Under the pieces are notes generated by a model. It was given only the letters and a program-made list of their open reading frames with translations. It ran no database searches and was not told where the DNA came from. A stretch of DNA of 64,000 bases, from NCBI GenBank assembly GCA_964247055.1, contig OZ176052.1, forward strand, positions 5,518,001 through 5,582,000. The letters are read 5' to 3'. Below, piece by piece: positions 1 to 13,326 of this stretch. Both the position numbers and the translations under genes were made by a program. Position 1 is the stretch's first letter. Every line of letters starts with the position of its first letter. The DNA is from Paragordius varius. Its lineage: Eukaryota; Nematomorpha.

Positions 1-143
1 TGGTTGGGGAAATTTTAATTTTGTTATGATATTGTGAGTATGTTTTTGTAAATTATGAATTTTCAATTCTGTCCCAGGCTGCATATTTAACACCCCTGCT
101 TAAATTAAAAAATGTATGCAAAATTAATCGTTTGATTTTTTAG

Positions 144-1773
144 TGATGAAACAGATCATATCGATGAGGAAGACGATGACGTTGAAGATACGAATGGGGC
201 CTCAGATCAAAATAATTATCAACACAATAATCAAGGAGAAATATTGACTGGTATAAATTTAAATTTTATTTCAATATCCATGTAAATACTTTTATAGAGT
301 CGCGTATTAAATTGATACCTGTATAAAATTTAAGATGGATAGTTATAAATGTTATGAGAAATTGTTGGGTTATTTTTTATATTAATTGAAAAAGAGTAAT
401 GTTGAGCCAATACTTAAGCATAATTAACTTGAATTTTTAGCTTTGCGATAAATATTTAACAGAATATTTGTTTTACATTCATTGCATCTAGATTTAATCA
501 TATTTTATATATTTTAGATAACACAGAACAGCCAGATATATTGCCATACGATGAGCCGACAAAACACTTGATATCGGGTAAACTTTTAAATTTTTTATTG
601 AATTTTACAGAGGCCAACAAAATTCGCCAAAATTACGAGGATATTCGACAGAAACAAACCAATTTAGATAATGAATACAAGTATTAAAGTTTTTTGCAAA
701 AAACAAAACATATATTTTAATGTGCGATATTTATCAATAGAAATGTTCGCAATTTCTTGGAAAGTGATATGGGTCCTCACTTGGAATTCTTGCATTTACG
801 AGACCATTGCTATGAGTATAGGGATGAAAGGGGAGAGTATGTTTATAAACTTTGCCCGTTTAAAGATGCCATTCAAGAATCTATTAGTTCACATTCGCAA
901 ACTAATATGGGGTAAGTTTTAGTTTTCTGTAATAATATTAATTTTCTTTCTAAATACATGACAATATGCATCTTAATGGTTGCCAACACTGTAGTTATGA
1001 AAAAAACAACAAAATGTTGAATAAACAATTATTTCCTTTCTTTTTTCCATGCACTCCTATATTGCAAATTGCCCTACTATAGTGTGAAATAAGCGATTAA
1101 GATCATATTTTATATTTTTTATGAACTTTTGAAAATAATTACAAAACATATATTAGTGATTTACTTTAATATATATCTCTATTTTATTTTATAAAGTCGA
1201 TGGCAAGGATTTCTCCCCAATGAACATGATCCAAATGACAAATATGCTTACATGAAATTCACAAATGGTCAACAATGCTGGAATGGACCTCAACGTTCAA
1301 CTAAAGTAACATTATTTTATTTGATTAGATTTTATGAATTTTTAATCAAAGCCACCATTTTTCATTCAGAATAAATTAAAACTCACTTATTTATAACTCA
1401 TAATTGTTTGAAAGTAAAAAAATTTGGTTGAAATATGATTTTTTAAAAAAAGATTGCATTTGAATAAAAAGGTGTTTAATTGAAAATTATTTTAGCAACA
1501 TTGCAATTTTAAAACATATTTCCCATTACTACCAATGTAATAATATATAAGGGTATACATTAATTTTAAACAATTATATATTGATTTCTACCTTTAAAAA
1601 ATATTAATACATAGGTTAAAATGATATGTGGGGTAGAGGATATGGTTATAAGCGTATCTGAACCCTCAAGATGTGAATATTATATGGAATTTCTGACACC
1701 GGCTAAATGTATCCCAATCGAACAAAGGAAAGATCTTCACCCCTACATAAATCATTTCAGGGATGAATTATAA
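144..1773 (+). CDS. PRKCSH: Glucosidase II subunit beta (3' part of gene)
   Basis: This is the non-catalytic beta subunit of ER glucosidase II, which trims glucose from N-glycans and holds the alpha subunit in the ER. I read six exons: 144-250, 518-577, 611-680, 741-911, 1197-1305 and 1615-1773, all with GT-AG borders and matching phases. The upstream exons lie before the window, and bases 1-143 look intronic. The first exon is acidic (DETDHIDEEDDDVED). A charged coiled-coil stretch follows (EANKIRQNYEDIRQ). Then comes the mannose-6-phosphate-receptor-homology domain with its typical cysteines and motifs (DHCYEY, YVYKLCPF, QQCWNGPQRST, EPSRCEYYMEF). The C-terminus is RDEL, an HDEL/KDEL-type ER retrieval signal. 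The intron at 681-740 is only 60 bp. The gene converges on the minus-strand gene ending at 2062. Family identity is secure. Confidence 0.95.
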
Positions 1774-2061
1774 GACGCTATGAAAAACATTTTTATGTCT
1801 CGCTTATGTCAACACACAAGCTGACAATAATATAATATTGATTGACACCTATTATAAAGACCTACCTATCTATCTATACCTGTGATTAAAGTTTGCTGCA
1901 TGATTCATTATTTTATGCATAGACAGTATAAGTGTATAATGTATACTTTATTGGACCAAATATAAATAATCTGTATACATTATATGTATGGTATTATTAT
2001 AATAAATGCATTAAAAATGTAACCTTATAATAATATTTAAACATAAATCGGTTACATAACA
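1774..2061. other. Convergent 3' intergenic gap
   Basis: This short AT-rich gap lies between the stop codons of two convergent genes. It holds AATAAA-type polyadenylation words on the plus strand near 2000 and TTTATT (minus-strand AATAAA) near 1948. The two 3' UTRs therefore probably abut or overlap. I see no gene or repeat in it. Confidence 0.5.
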
Positions 2062-4480
2062 TTACGAACTTGTGGCTGATATCGATTTTAATTCAATCTC
2101 CTCGTTTTCTTCTGCTACTGCGTATAAAATGCTTGTTCTTTTAACGAATTCTTTTCCGTCCCTCAGGCTTTTATCCATAATCATCGTTAAATCATTATTC
2201 TCATTATTATCGACCAAATATTCGTTTTCAGAAATGGAAGAGGAATTTAAGCTATCTGATGAATTATCATTGCCTTTGCCATTGTTTAAGTTTTTTTCGG
2301 TATTATTTGTTACAGGAGACTTATTGGTGTGACTCTTGTTTTGGGAAGTTTCACTATCGCTCAATGACAGGGAAGAATCTGTTGAAGATCCATCTTCCAA
2401 ACGTGTTAATTTTTTATTGATTGATTCAATAATGCTTTGTATGTGATTTGGATAACTTTTAATTTTTTCCTCAGTCATCTCAACATCTTTTTTCGATTCT
2501 TTGGCCATTAAATTATTCTTCTGATTTTGATTTATACCATCGTCTGATTCTGTGTCAGATTTGGAATGTTTTGTTATTTGATTGGAGATTGGTTGTTTGG
2601 GAGACGCCATATTTTGCTCAATAAACTTATTATCAACACTTTGTTTTTTAAGTAATAGCAAACGTGTCTTTTTCATTCCATCCACGTCTGTGGATTTTTT
2701 GCTATCAGTTGATTTGGATGAAATGGAATTATCTGTAAATAGAATCAATTTAATTAAAATATCAATCAATTTTTTGTTGATTTTTATTAAGGTTTTTATT
2801 AAAATGGTTAGTACTGCTGTATATTTCATCTAAAACTATACCTAGTATAAAATCTATTATTGAAAATATTTTATCTCGGTTTTTTGGTGATCTTCTTATT
2901 TACTAAGATTCTCTATCAAATTTATAATTTTTTTAATGTTCTATAATTTTTTCGTTTATTAATAAAATATGATGCCTTTAATATTAGATATAAATTGGAG
3001 GTTGATTTAACTTTACCCTATTTTGCGATTATTCTAACAAAATTTAAATTTTTATATAAAAAATTTATTCACCTGCTTTTTGACGATTCGGTGATCCTTT
3101 TGTGCTGGATATTTTACTTCTGGTGTTACTGTGATTGTTAGATTTTGAGGAGGAATTACTTTTCGATTCTGCGTTTGAATTTACAGCCAATTTTTTATTT
3201 GAATTATCTTTCTTTGAATCTAACGGTAAAGAAGGGATATTTTTATCTGTTGAAGAACTGGACGATTCGGAAGAACTGGCAGACGATGTTTTAACTTTTT
3301 GCCTTTTTAAATCATCCAAAGTTTCAAGACTTAGATCATTATTTTTTGGAATTGATTTTTCGGTTACCAATCTATTTAATTCTTTCGACCTGTTTTGTTT
3401 ATCTATTTCTTGTTTGGAATCAAAATGTATATCATTGGTCATTTCGACATTATTTTTAATTTTAGAAGATAAAGAATTTACGATACTTTGATTATCATCT
3501 TTGGCTAAAATTTCAGATTGATATATTGAAGGACCATTCATCATTCCATTAACAGTAACAAGATACGATGGCGATTTGGTTTGCGCTGAAATGCTTGAAA
3601 TGGATTTGTTTTCATTAATTTTATTTTTATTAGTTCCTGTATGATCCAATAATGGTGTTTTTTCTCGTTTTACATCCATTTGATATTCAGTATTTGTATT
3701 GTTATGTTTGATATCATTATTTTGTTGATCACTATACGAAGTATTATATACCTTGGCACTTGTTGTAGTAACAGGGTTTTTAATTAATTGTGTCTTTGTT
3801 GTTAATATCGGTGTTCTGTCATTAAATAATATATGTTTATTAAAAGTGTGGTAATCATCCTTTTTTACTATGTGGTGAAGGGTGTTAAGCTTTTGTTTAG
3901 CCTCAGTATTTAGTGTTTTAAAATACATTTTACATTTTTCATTTTCTTTTGCCGATGAAGCAAAATCTAATTTTTGGGTAAAATATTGGTTACATGGACA
4001 CACATAGTTGTAGGATTTCGTATATTTTTTGATAATGACATTCTTTTTCTGAGGCTTATTATTGTTTGTAGAAGTTTTACCCTTAAAAGTATAATCATTC
4101 GTTTGAAGACCAATGCTTTTGGATTGTTTTCTAAAGGTAGTAAGTATAATTGTAAAAATTACAAATGTTTATAATAATATTTGAGCTAATATGATAATAA
4201 TACTTTGGATAATTAATTTCGCCTTTATGTAAGTCCCATTTATATTTTGTTGGTATCTAACATATAGTTATATTTATTAATTTTTACTTGTGGTTCAAAT
4301 ATTTTGTTTGTGGCCGATGCACTTTTATTTGGATGTAACATTTTTTCCAATTCATAAATTTTTCCTAGATATGTGGCGTATGTGGCATCCAGGTATTCAG
4401 AATATCTAATATTTTGATCCAGCGAAAGGCAAAACATGCGCCCAAATGATTTAAGTTTGTTTTCAAAGCTTGACACTTTT
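2062..4480 (-). CDS. Ser/Asn/Lys-rich protein of unknown function
   Basis: I do not recognise this protein. At least three exons are visible on the minus strand: 4480-4288, 4130-3073 and 2732-2062 (stop at 2062). The last two join cleanly (GT-AG, phase 1). The first exon encodes an ordered segment rich in Tyr and Leu (SLDQNIRYSEYLDATYATY, then GKIYELEKML) that could be a short helical domain. The remaining ~570 residues are low-complexity: runs of Ser, Asn, Lys, Asp and Glu (for example SSASSSESSSSS), typical of a disordered, phosphorylated scaffold. The junction between the first two exons does not keep frame with the sites I chose, so a small exon or another splice site probably lies in 4131-4287. 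The true start is unknown and may be upstream of 4480. The ordered N-terminal segment is the best handle for homology searches. Confidence 0.6.
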
Positions 4481-4515
4481 CTATATATAATATAAATAAT
4501 TATGTAAAATTGCAA

Positions 4516-5819
4516 ATTATTATAATATCTAGTTTATTTAAATTATATAAAACCGTTTAATGAAATATTTTTTACTCGACACAAGGATTCGGAATTCGTT
4601 CAAGTAGGGTAGGCATCCAAAGTTTATAAATATATATATAATAATAATGTATTTTTCTATAAAACCAAATTTATAGTATATCGATTTTATGCACACTTAT
4701 AGTCGCATTGTGTTTCTTCCAGGTAATTTACCTTTATTATTTGTTATATTATTCTATCCATTTATTTTATTGATTTTTAGGGACCAATTGTAAAAGGTTT
4801 ATATTATAAAACTAAATTTGTCGATATATTTATAATTATTTCTATAAAAATCAAATTTTTTAATCTTATTTAATAGTTTAGCTAAATAATCTAAACCCAA
4901 AATGATCTCAAGATTTTTGTGTTTGAATCAGCACACTTTAAATATAAAACTATTTTTAACATTCTAGAATAATACAAAGTTCAAAAATACACATGTGATT
5001 TTTAGTATATTTATATAAACAACTATAAATTAATTTATGTAAAACTTAAAATATGTTTTTATATTTTGTCATTAAAATAACTCAGGAAAGAAAACTGTAG
5101 TAAGGTCCGATGTATCATAAGAAATATTCTAAATGGCCCCCTAAATTGTTTAAAAAATGGATCTCAATAACAATTATATGTGTTATTAAAATTTTACCCT
5201 TATATTCCTCAAATCAACAAATATACGTACTAAATACTAGCCCAGGTTTATATTTTTAATTTTTAACTTAATATTCAAATTCGATTAACATTTTACAGTA
5301 TGAGTAAGTAAATATACATTGCTAGAAAGTTATTAATTATTGCCACATAGTAAATAAAAGAGCAGTATTATTGGCTTATAATAATTTCTTTTTTTACTAT
5401 TACTACCTAATAATACTCACCTTTGTTGTTACTATATGGCAATAATTAATAACTTACTAGCAATGTATACTTATACTGTATCATATTTGAAAAAATTATT
5501 AACCTGCTAGAGCATCTTGATAAAAAACAATACAAATAACCTTGCAAAGTTGTTGACATTAAAAATATACATTTTGTACCCCTTGGGTTGATTTTAAATA
5601 CTCATTTGAGAAGTTTTGCCGCCAAATTTTTCAGTGTTTTTTAGTTATGATAAAATAGTATCATGGTCAAGATAAAAGTTCGATAAATATCCTTTAATTT
5701 TAATAATAATTTGTGCTTTTAATCTTTTTCCTTAAATATGAATTGATTATTTCTATATACATGAATAATCTCTATAAAAATTATTTTTTTCATAAATTCA
5801 CATCATACAAATTTGATAG
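4516..5819. other. Divergent upstream region / probable first intron of the CUB-LDLa gene
   Basis: This region separates the minus-strand Ser-rich gene from the plus-strand CUB-LDLa gene. A small candidate first exon lies at 4689-4722. It starts with ATG and ends in phase 1 before GTAATT, which fits the acceptor at 5819. Its short peptide is not an obvious signal peptide, so I do not include it in the gene. A palindromic MITE occupies 5296-5478. The rest is AT-rich with nothing else I can name. Confidence 0.4.
5296..5478. mobile_element. Palindromic TA-flanked MITE (family M1)
   Basis: This 183-bp element is an almost complete inverted repeat. It starts CAGTATGAGTAAGTA and ends in the reverse complement of CAGTATAAGTATAC, with TA on both sides (5294-5295 and 5479-5480). 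The inner arms also pair (TTATTAATTATTGCCA against TGGCAATAATTAATAA). The CAGT ends and the TA target fit a non-autonomous Tc1/mariner-type element. A second, diverged copy lies at about 12572-12743. There is no coding capacity. Confidence 0.85.
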
Positions 5820-8800
5820 ATGTTAATGGGTCAACAAAATTTGAAACGGCTTGCGGTAAAAACATCAGTTCAGACGGATCTGTCCTGCTGTCTCACGATT
5901 TCGAACATCTCTATTATGCTAAAACAGGACTGGCATGTAAAGTTACAATAATGGCACCCGAAGGTTAATTATAACTTTATATTCAGCTGTTAGAGTGGAT
6001 GGGAAGTCTGATGCGTCCACTATTTGTGTGATTATGCCAGTGTTTAAATTTCGTGCGAAACTGAACACATTTTCTTTCACTGTTAGCCCTGGCTAGATAG
6101 CTATAATACAATTCAAAATCTTACCTTTGACAAAAACGCAAATCGACTCTATACTGTATATCTTTTATTTCGCCTTTAAATAATATAATGCTATATTTGA
6201 CGTAGATCAACAAATATTGCTTGTGTTTGACAAAAATTTTGACGTGGATGGTGGAAAAAAGGGGTGCAAAGATAAAATTGAGGCATATGATGGCAGTCTA
6301 ACTTCTAATTTTACGCCTTTAATCGGCTCATATTGTGGTAAAATTTTATTGGTTATTTAACATTAAATTTTGAAATGCTTGAGGATATAATTTTAATCGT
6401 ATATATTATAGTAAAATTATTTTTATTTTAGGTAAAAAGAGCCCGGGAAATATAGAATCATCGGGTAATATAATAACACTGGTATGGAATACAACAAATG
6501 GAATTGGTAATTTTATGGGGTTCACCATATACTTGGTTTTTTACCGACCTCACAAATGTTATACGCTCCCAAATAATTTTGAATGTTCCCAAAATTTAAG
6601 GTTAATCATAGTTTACGTACTCAAACTTAATTGTCATTTTAAACATCGATGATTAAAACATATTGAACAACCAATGAGTTATCTAGGCTTTTAGAAATTT
6701 TGGATTTTACACATTTAAATTACGCAAATTAGCTGTAATGTTTTTATTATTATTATTTTACAGAAATTAGAAAGATTAAGTGAATTTAATGATACCAAAT
6801 TATCACAATAATTTAATGTATATTCAATTTTCAGATTTCTTTTTTTTCGGATAAAATAACCAACTTGATTTAAAATAATTAAACCAAAAGGTCATTACTT
6901 ATTAAATTTAAAAATGAATAGTATAATAATTAATAATGTTTACTCAAAATTACTCTTTTACCATATCTTTAGATGTTTAAGTGACATACATCGTTGCGAC
7001 AATATTTTATCATGTGGGGTAAATGACACAAGTGACGAAGATAATTGTACCACAAAATCATCAATATTGACTAAAACATGGAGCTTAACGATACAGAAGG
7101 CAATGGCTCAAATTTTGTTGAATCCCTTCATTATAATTGAATGGACGCTATATGTTTTTATCTTTTTCGTTATAATGGTACTTTTGCTATGTTGCATGAT
7201 GTCACTGTGTGCTGCATTTTGCTGTTGTTTGGGTTTTCAGGTAAAAATTAGCTCTTTTGTATATCTGACTAACTAATTATTGGGATCATTTATTTATTTT
7301 TATCTCTATACAGTTTTATGGCCCAGATTATTCCTACAATGGTAATCGTTTGTCCATATGGGACAAAAGTGTTCCCCCGCCATGCGAATATGAAAGTAAA
7401 AATGAAAAGAGAGCCTCTATAGTTACAATTGCACCGCGTAAAATGAGTAATGCCTCATACAGGTATGAAGGCAACAGTAAGGATCCAAGACAGGGAAAAA
7501 GATTCTCCCTTTCTCAAATAGGCGGAGGTCCTATAAAATGTGCATGGACATATCAACAAGCCAACAAGATTCCTACACTGCTTAGCTCAAACCTCATGGC
7601 TGAAGTTGGTGAACACAATCAGAGCTTTCAACCAACGAGGAGAATTACAGATCCTACCAATAACACAGCAAATGCCAATGATGCAAACGATATGAGCCTG
7701 ATTGATAAACGTGGATCATTTTCAATTTGTTTGCGGAGGGACACAGCGCCCGCAATTTTACCGCCCGGCAATATAGTTCAGGTTTTATGAATGTGTGTAT
7801 TTTTCAGCGACGCAAACAATTATAAAGATGCCTTATTTTAACCCTATACCATAAAATGCATTATTAATGCAATGCAAATCCTTACATAATTTTGAGAATC
7901 CAAATAATTTTGTATATCCATAAATATTTATACTAATGCTTTGAAATATTATTATTAATCATATATGTAATAATACTGCGTCCAAAATCGGGGGTATAAA
8001 ATATAAACTGTTGAAATATAAATATTAGGAAAAAATATCAAGATTATCATAGTGCTTTGGTTTTGGCCCTTAGTTATGATTATTACACTTTTGTTGTAAG
8101 TGCTCCATTCAGAAAATGGCAAAATTTGATTCCATTTTTTGTGATAACTTTTTTTGGTGAAAGATGCTTAATTTCAAAAAATTATTAAAATATATCCTAA
8201 TCCAACTATAAAAAACAAACTTTTTAATTTTAATTTTTTGACGTAGGCTCGGAAATTCCCAAATTTTTTCGCTCTTCTAAAATGGGCTAGTCTTTTAAAA
8301 TAAAAGCAAAAATTCCGGAATAGCGTAATAAAAATTTTAAATATATACTTTGACATTAAAAAAAATATTTTGAAAAAATGCATACTTTTTACAAAAATTG
8401 AATTAAATTTTGTTGAAGCGTCTTTCATGCTATTTTGGGGCATCATGAAAACGGTATAAAGTTTTATATAATTATGTTATGATGAACATTTCATTTCTTA
8501 TCGCACCAGATTTTTAATTTAAAGGTGTGTTAAGTTAGATTGGTAAATTAAAAAAACAAATTATATTTGACATAAATTAAATAAACGAATATTTCATCGA
8601 AATTCTGAATTGATAGAAATGTTCTTATAAATTTATAATATTTTAATGCGTTTTTATACCGTTTACATCATGCCGCAAACTAGTATGAAGTACACTTCAA
8701 TAAAAATTTTGAAAAAATTAAATTTTTAAAAAAATATGCATTTTCAAAAAAAATATTTTTAGTTGATATCAAAATTTAGCATATATTTTAAATTTTGATC

Positions 8801-9729
8801 GTGCAGCGGCATTTTACCGTTTATTTTAAGAAAACCAGCCCATTGAAGATAATTGCCCACATCTAAATATAAATTTTTTTAAAAATATTATTTTGCTTTT
8901 TATAGGTAGCTTATGATATTTAGTGATATTTTTTAGAATAAAGCATTTAGCTTTCACCAAAAAAAATTTATTTTAAAAAATGTGCGCAAATTTTGCCATT
9001 TTCTGATATGGAGCACTTCTTACAACAAATTAATAACTTTCTTATATGACTCTTAAGGGCCAGTAACAAAAGCACCATTATAATACTGATACATTTTTCT
9101 ATCAGATTATGTATATTTCAACAGTATATATTTGTGGACACGGTGAAATTTAAAATCTAAAGGTTCTGTAAATTTAATGGTCATAATTTATTATCTACCA
9201 TATTGACTACATTTTATATAATTAAATATTTCTACATATAAAAATAAATTTTTACATCTAAAATAATGAAATAATAAAATTTTATTTATATTTTTGTTTG
9301 TGATTTTTTGGTTAGAATCCAATTACTCTTATTACGCCACCGTCATCACCTTCGTGCAAAGGATCCTTCCATGGAAAATGCCAGAATATGAGTGATGTGC
9401 ACTTGATACCACCAGAAATAACAAAATCCTATCATGATTTGTTGGAAAAAGTAAAGACAGAAGACAAAACCCTATCTCACAAACCAACCCATAATAAAAC
9501 AAATGATGATTTACAAAACATCAATAAAAACACGTATGCCAATTCAAACACAAGTTCTCCAATGAGTAATAATGAGAAACAACATGGGGAGTCTAATGAT
9601 AGCTCTGCTAACCCTATAAGACGTAGTTTAGATAGTAGTCTCTTCGGATCACCCAAATCGATTCCCAGTCATTTTAGGAAATTTTCCATGCCCCCTATGC
9701 ATATTTTTAGGGGCCCAGACAAAAAATGA
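5820..9729 (+). CDS. Single-pass CUB-LDLa membrane protein (NETO/LRP12-like layout), 5' end missing
   Basis: This is a probable cell-surface receptor or co-receptor. Exons are 5820-5963, 6206-6337, 6432-6600, 6973-7240, 7314-7781 and 9316-9729, all GT-AG and in phase, giving 530 codons. The first ~130 residues form a CUB domain, from ACGKNISSDGS through IEAYDGSL and IGSYCG. An LDL-receptor class A repeat follows, with its six cysteines and acidic calcium-binding end (CGVNDTSDEDNC), split by an intron. One hydrophobic segment follows (IIIEWTLYVFIFFVIMVLLL) with a Cys-rich inner edge. The ~290-residue cytoplasmic tail is rich in Ser, Pro and Asn. CUB, LDLa, TM and a long tail recall NETO or LRP12 proteins, but only one CUB is seen. 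The upstream exon with the signal peptide was not identified. Reading through 7781 would give an early stop at 7790, a possible short isoform. Confidence 0.8.
7976..9145. mobile_element. 1.17-kb palindromic foldback element (family A)
   Basis: This element fills most of the last intron of the CUB-LDLa gene. The left end reads CTGCGTCCAAAATC. The right end is the complement of CCGTGTCCACAAAT. Both arms share long matched stretches, such as TTGTTGTAAG, then AGTGCTCCA and AGAAAATGGCAAAATTTG. They meet around 8560, where AAACGGTATAAA faces TTTATACCGTTT. There is no transposase. Related copies lie at 45662-46560 and 51300-51560. Confidence 0.85.
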
Positions 9730-11355
9730 GCTTAAAAAATGTCTGTCTATGTGATTAATATAGATTATTGTTTAGATATAATGGTTTTTTGGTATTTATG
9801 ATAATAATGATGTATGTTTGCTAAATAAGTATTAATGAATTTGTGTGTACAAATAAATTATGCGTTAATTAATACATAACAAAATGTTCAATTGGAATAA
9901 ATTTCAAGATCTCAGGTGTATTTTACAGCGGTAACACTGTAAGCAGGCTCTAAAACATAATCAAAATAAAAATGGAAATACTAAACGCCTCTCTTTAATA
10001 AAATGAATATTTTAGCGAAAGCACATTTTATGAATAAAATAAGTAAATGGGTTTTGATTACACATAATATGAATGAAAATGTGTTATATATTTATGAACG
10101 ACCAGAGGGTAAAAGGTATCTATGATTTATCTTTAGTTTGTAATCTAATTTCGCAATTAATCTTATTTCATGAAAAGTAATTCGTTTTTTGTTATTTTAT
10201 AAGCCTTGCTCAACTAACGTTGTAATGATGCCAAAAATACAGTATTGTTCAATTCATAACACAGTAACGGATATAAAACAAATTTTTGTCCATAATTATA
10301 AAAAATTTTATGTTGTAAGATAGGAAAAAAGCGTAATATCAACCATTTATTGTTCTTTACCCATAAGCTAATCTATTGTTAATTGTAAATAATGTTTTGA
10401 CAAACATTAATGTGCTTAATATCTATAATTTTAAATGTGAACTAAATATAAGTCATAAGGATAAATTTACAAGGCAAAACTTATGTCACGGTCAATAATT
10501 AATTCCTTGCCATAAAGTTTGCGCCTTTTGACTAATGCCGAAAATTTAATTGTTAAAAATCGATAATAATCAATTGGATAATTATTTTTAATTAAATATA
10601 TATTTTTATATTAATTCAATATCGTAGCAATTTTTAAAGATTTACCATTTAAATGACACTATGTGACAAAATTTGTAATCAAAATTATGAAAAAAAGACA
10701 AATAAAATCAATTCGGATGCTTTTTTACCCCAAAAATGTTTATAAAATTTGGTTAAGAAATTTTTATGTCACAGTTTAATGAATTCAGCGTATATATTTT
10801 TTAATTTTTAATTTAATATTACTTAAAGCATAATCGTCAAATTATAATATAAAGCAAGTATAATAAAATCCAGATTAGTCGTCAGATAGGATTATCCGAT
10901 AATTACTTGGTTGGAATTTGAGTATTCTTTTGTTCTCATAGGCGTAGGCATTTTTTATATCATTCCACGGATTTAATTTTAAACTATTTTCGCAGACATA
11001 TAATAATCTAAATTTAATTTTAATGTTAACAGTTTTTTTTTCATTTTATGTATTTTTTTTCAATGTGAATTATATTTCATTGTGTTCAACTATTTTTACT
11101 TTGTATGAACTTGTATAACATTTTATGACATTATGTACTTTCCTTATTTTGTGTAATATAATTTTTTTAAAATGAAAATATGATAATTTTTTTTCTGTTT
11201 ACTGTTTGATTTCATGCAACGAATTAAGGAAAGATAAGCGACAATAATGTTGGACACGCATACATAGTTATTATTAACCAAAAAATTAAACGAAAATAGC
11301 CAACAAAGTTTGTGTTGTCCGCGCTATTATACTTATAAATTCAATAAAATAAATT
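9730..11355. other. Intergenic region, no gene seen
   Basis: This AT-rich region runs from the CUB-LDLa gene stop to the SLC22-like start. AATAAA near 9852 is a likely polyadenylation signal for the former. I see no open frame, RNA gene or clear repeat in the rest. The promoter of the SLC22-like gene is presumably near 11200-11350. Confidence 0.5.
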
Positions 11356-13288
11356 ATGATGGACAATAAAACTTTGAAAAACTTTACCCTTATTTCCGTA
11401 ATTTGTTTGGGTTTATCTTTTCAACTTAATATCATACCCCTGATCAGTAATAACAGGAGTGGAGACGGGTATCACTTTTGCCCTAATTCCACCCCAAAAA
11501 TACCTGCTAATACAACTTTAAGAGCTAGAATAGATATTTTAATTCAAGATATGGTATATGGATTAAATAACAACAATAATAATTTCTTTGCAGTATTCCA
11601 TAGCTCAAATATTTCGAGCGATCCCAACTTCTATTGTAACAAATTTGGGATCATCCAACAAGTTATATTATGTATGATTAAATTTGAAATTTTAGCAAAT
11701 CTCTTTGTTGATTTAACCTCTATTTTTAAATTAAATTTGTTTTTTGAAGAATTATTAGAAAAATATGTTTTAAATTTAGACAAATGTACCCTATCAAATA
11801 TAGCCTTGCATTAAAAATAATCCTTAAAATCTTATTTTATTACTCATTTTCAAGGCTTGTATTATATTGAGTGTCTAGTTCACACTTTATCGCTCTGTAG
11901 CAATAAAAATGTAAATTTTGTGTATATATATAGTGGAATTTGGTTAATGAAAAGGCTTTTATGGTGCCGTTATCATCAACAGTTTATTTGCTTGGAGTCT
12001 TCTTTGGATGTATATGCTGTTCATTGCTATCCGACAAATTTGGTCGGAAATATGTACTAGGTCGTAACTATGTAATTCTTACGCTTTTTTCCATCATACC
12101 AGCTTTGGTAACAGTCAACTATGCATCTTACATGTTAATACGTGTAGTTCAAGGATTCTCTTATGGAGTTATTTTTACTATTTGCATAATTTTATTCGCA
12201 TTCCAACGCAAATTTTGTTACTTACATGCTCTGTTACAATAACCTAATCAATCATCATTCTAATATAGAAAAAAAAATTATCAGAAAATTAAATTTTTGG
12301 CAATACATGTTTTAATATATTTTTAACAAAACTTGACTTAATTTGATGTTATACAGTAACGAGAGCTATTATAGGGCATATGGGGGGGGGGGGGGGTGGG
12401 GTGATATTTAAAAAGCTAAAAAGGTATTAATTTACATGTCTGTTTCAAATTGTAAGATTTTTCATTATAACAGTTATTTATTTTATTGAACACTGTATTT
12501 TTTCTCCACAATTTGCAAAATAAATATAACTAATAAAAAAAATATTATACTTCCTTTTAGCCATTTACATTATGCGCAAGGATATATCGTTACAAGGTTA
12601 TTAATTATTGCCAAATAGCTTATACAACAAAGGGCAGTATTATTGGCTTATAGTTATTTTTTTATTATTATTAGCCAATAATAATTCTCTTTGCTACATG
12701 TGCTATTTAGCAGTAAACTTTCAATATATACTTACTCATACTGTGACCTATAACAATAATAACTCTCGTTACTATATAAGTTAATTAATATGTATTTTAG
12801 GGAATATCAATCTGCTCAGTTGTTTTATTGTCTGAAACGTTGCCGCCCGCATTCCGACATTACTATCTTTTGTTTCCCATTCTGTTTTATAGCATAAGTT
12901 GCTTTATTTTGGCTTGGTTAGCATATCAGCACAGACATTGGCAAAACCTACAATTATTGACAGGATTAATCTTAATGGCTTGTCTAGTCCCTTTGAAGTA
13001 ATTAAATTTTTTAAACTTCAAAACAAAATGGTTTTTTGATTAATTTGTTAACTATTTATTATTGAATTATTATGACCTTGTCGTGCGAATCATCAATATT
13101 ATCATAACATTGTTTCATAATACATATATGTAAAAAGGAGCCTCCGAGATAAACAATTTTTTGCAATTTATTTTTTTTAAATATTTTTTGTTAACTAACA
13201 ATCCAATCCTAACATTATTTACAATCAAATGAAATATATTTTTTGATTTCATTCAATTAATTTTGATAAAAAATTTTGCTAAAAATTG

Positions 13289-13326
<38 letters not shown>

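Noticed and set aside
4689-4722. Candidate first exon of the CUB-LDLa gene
   Set aside because: Splice phase fits, but the 11-residue peptide is not a signal peptide, so it could be chance; left out of the gene call.
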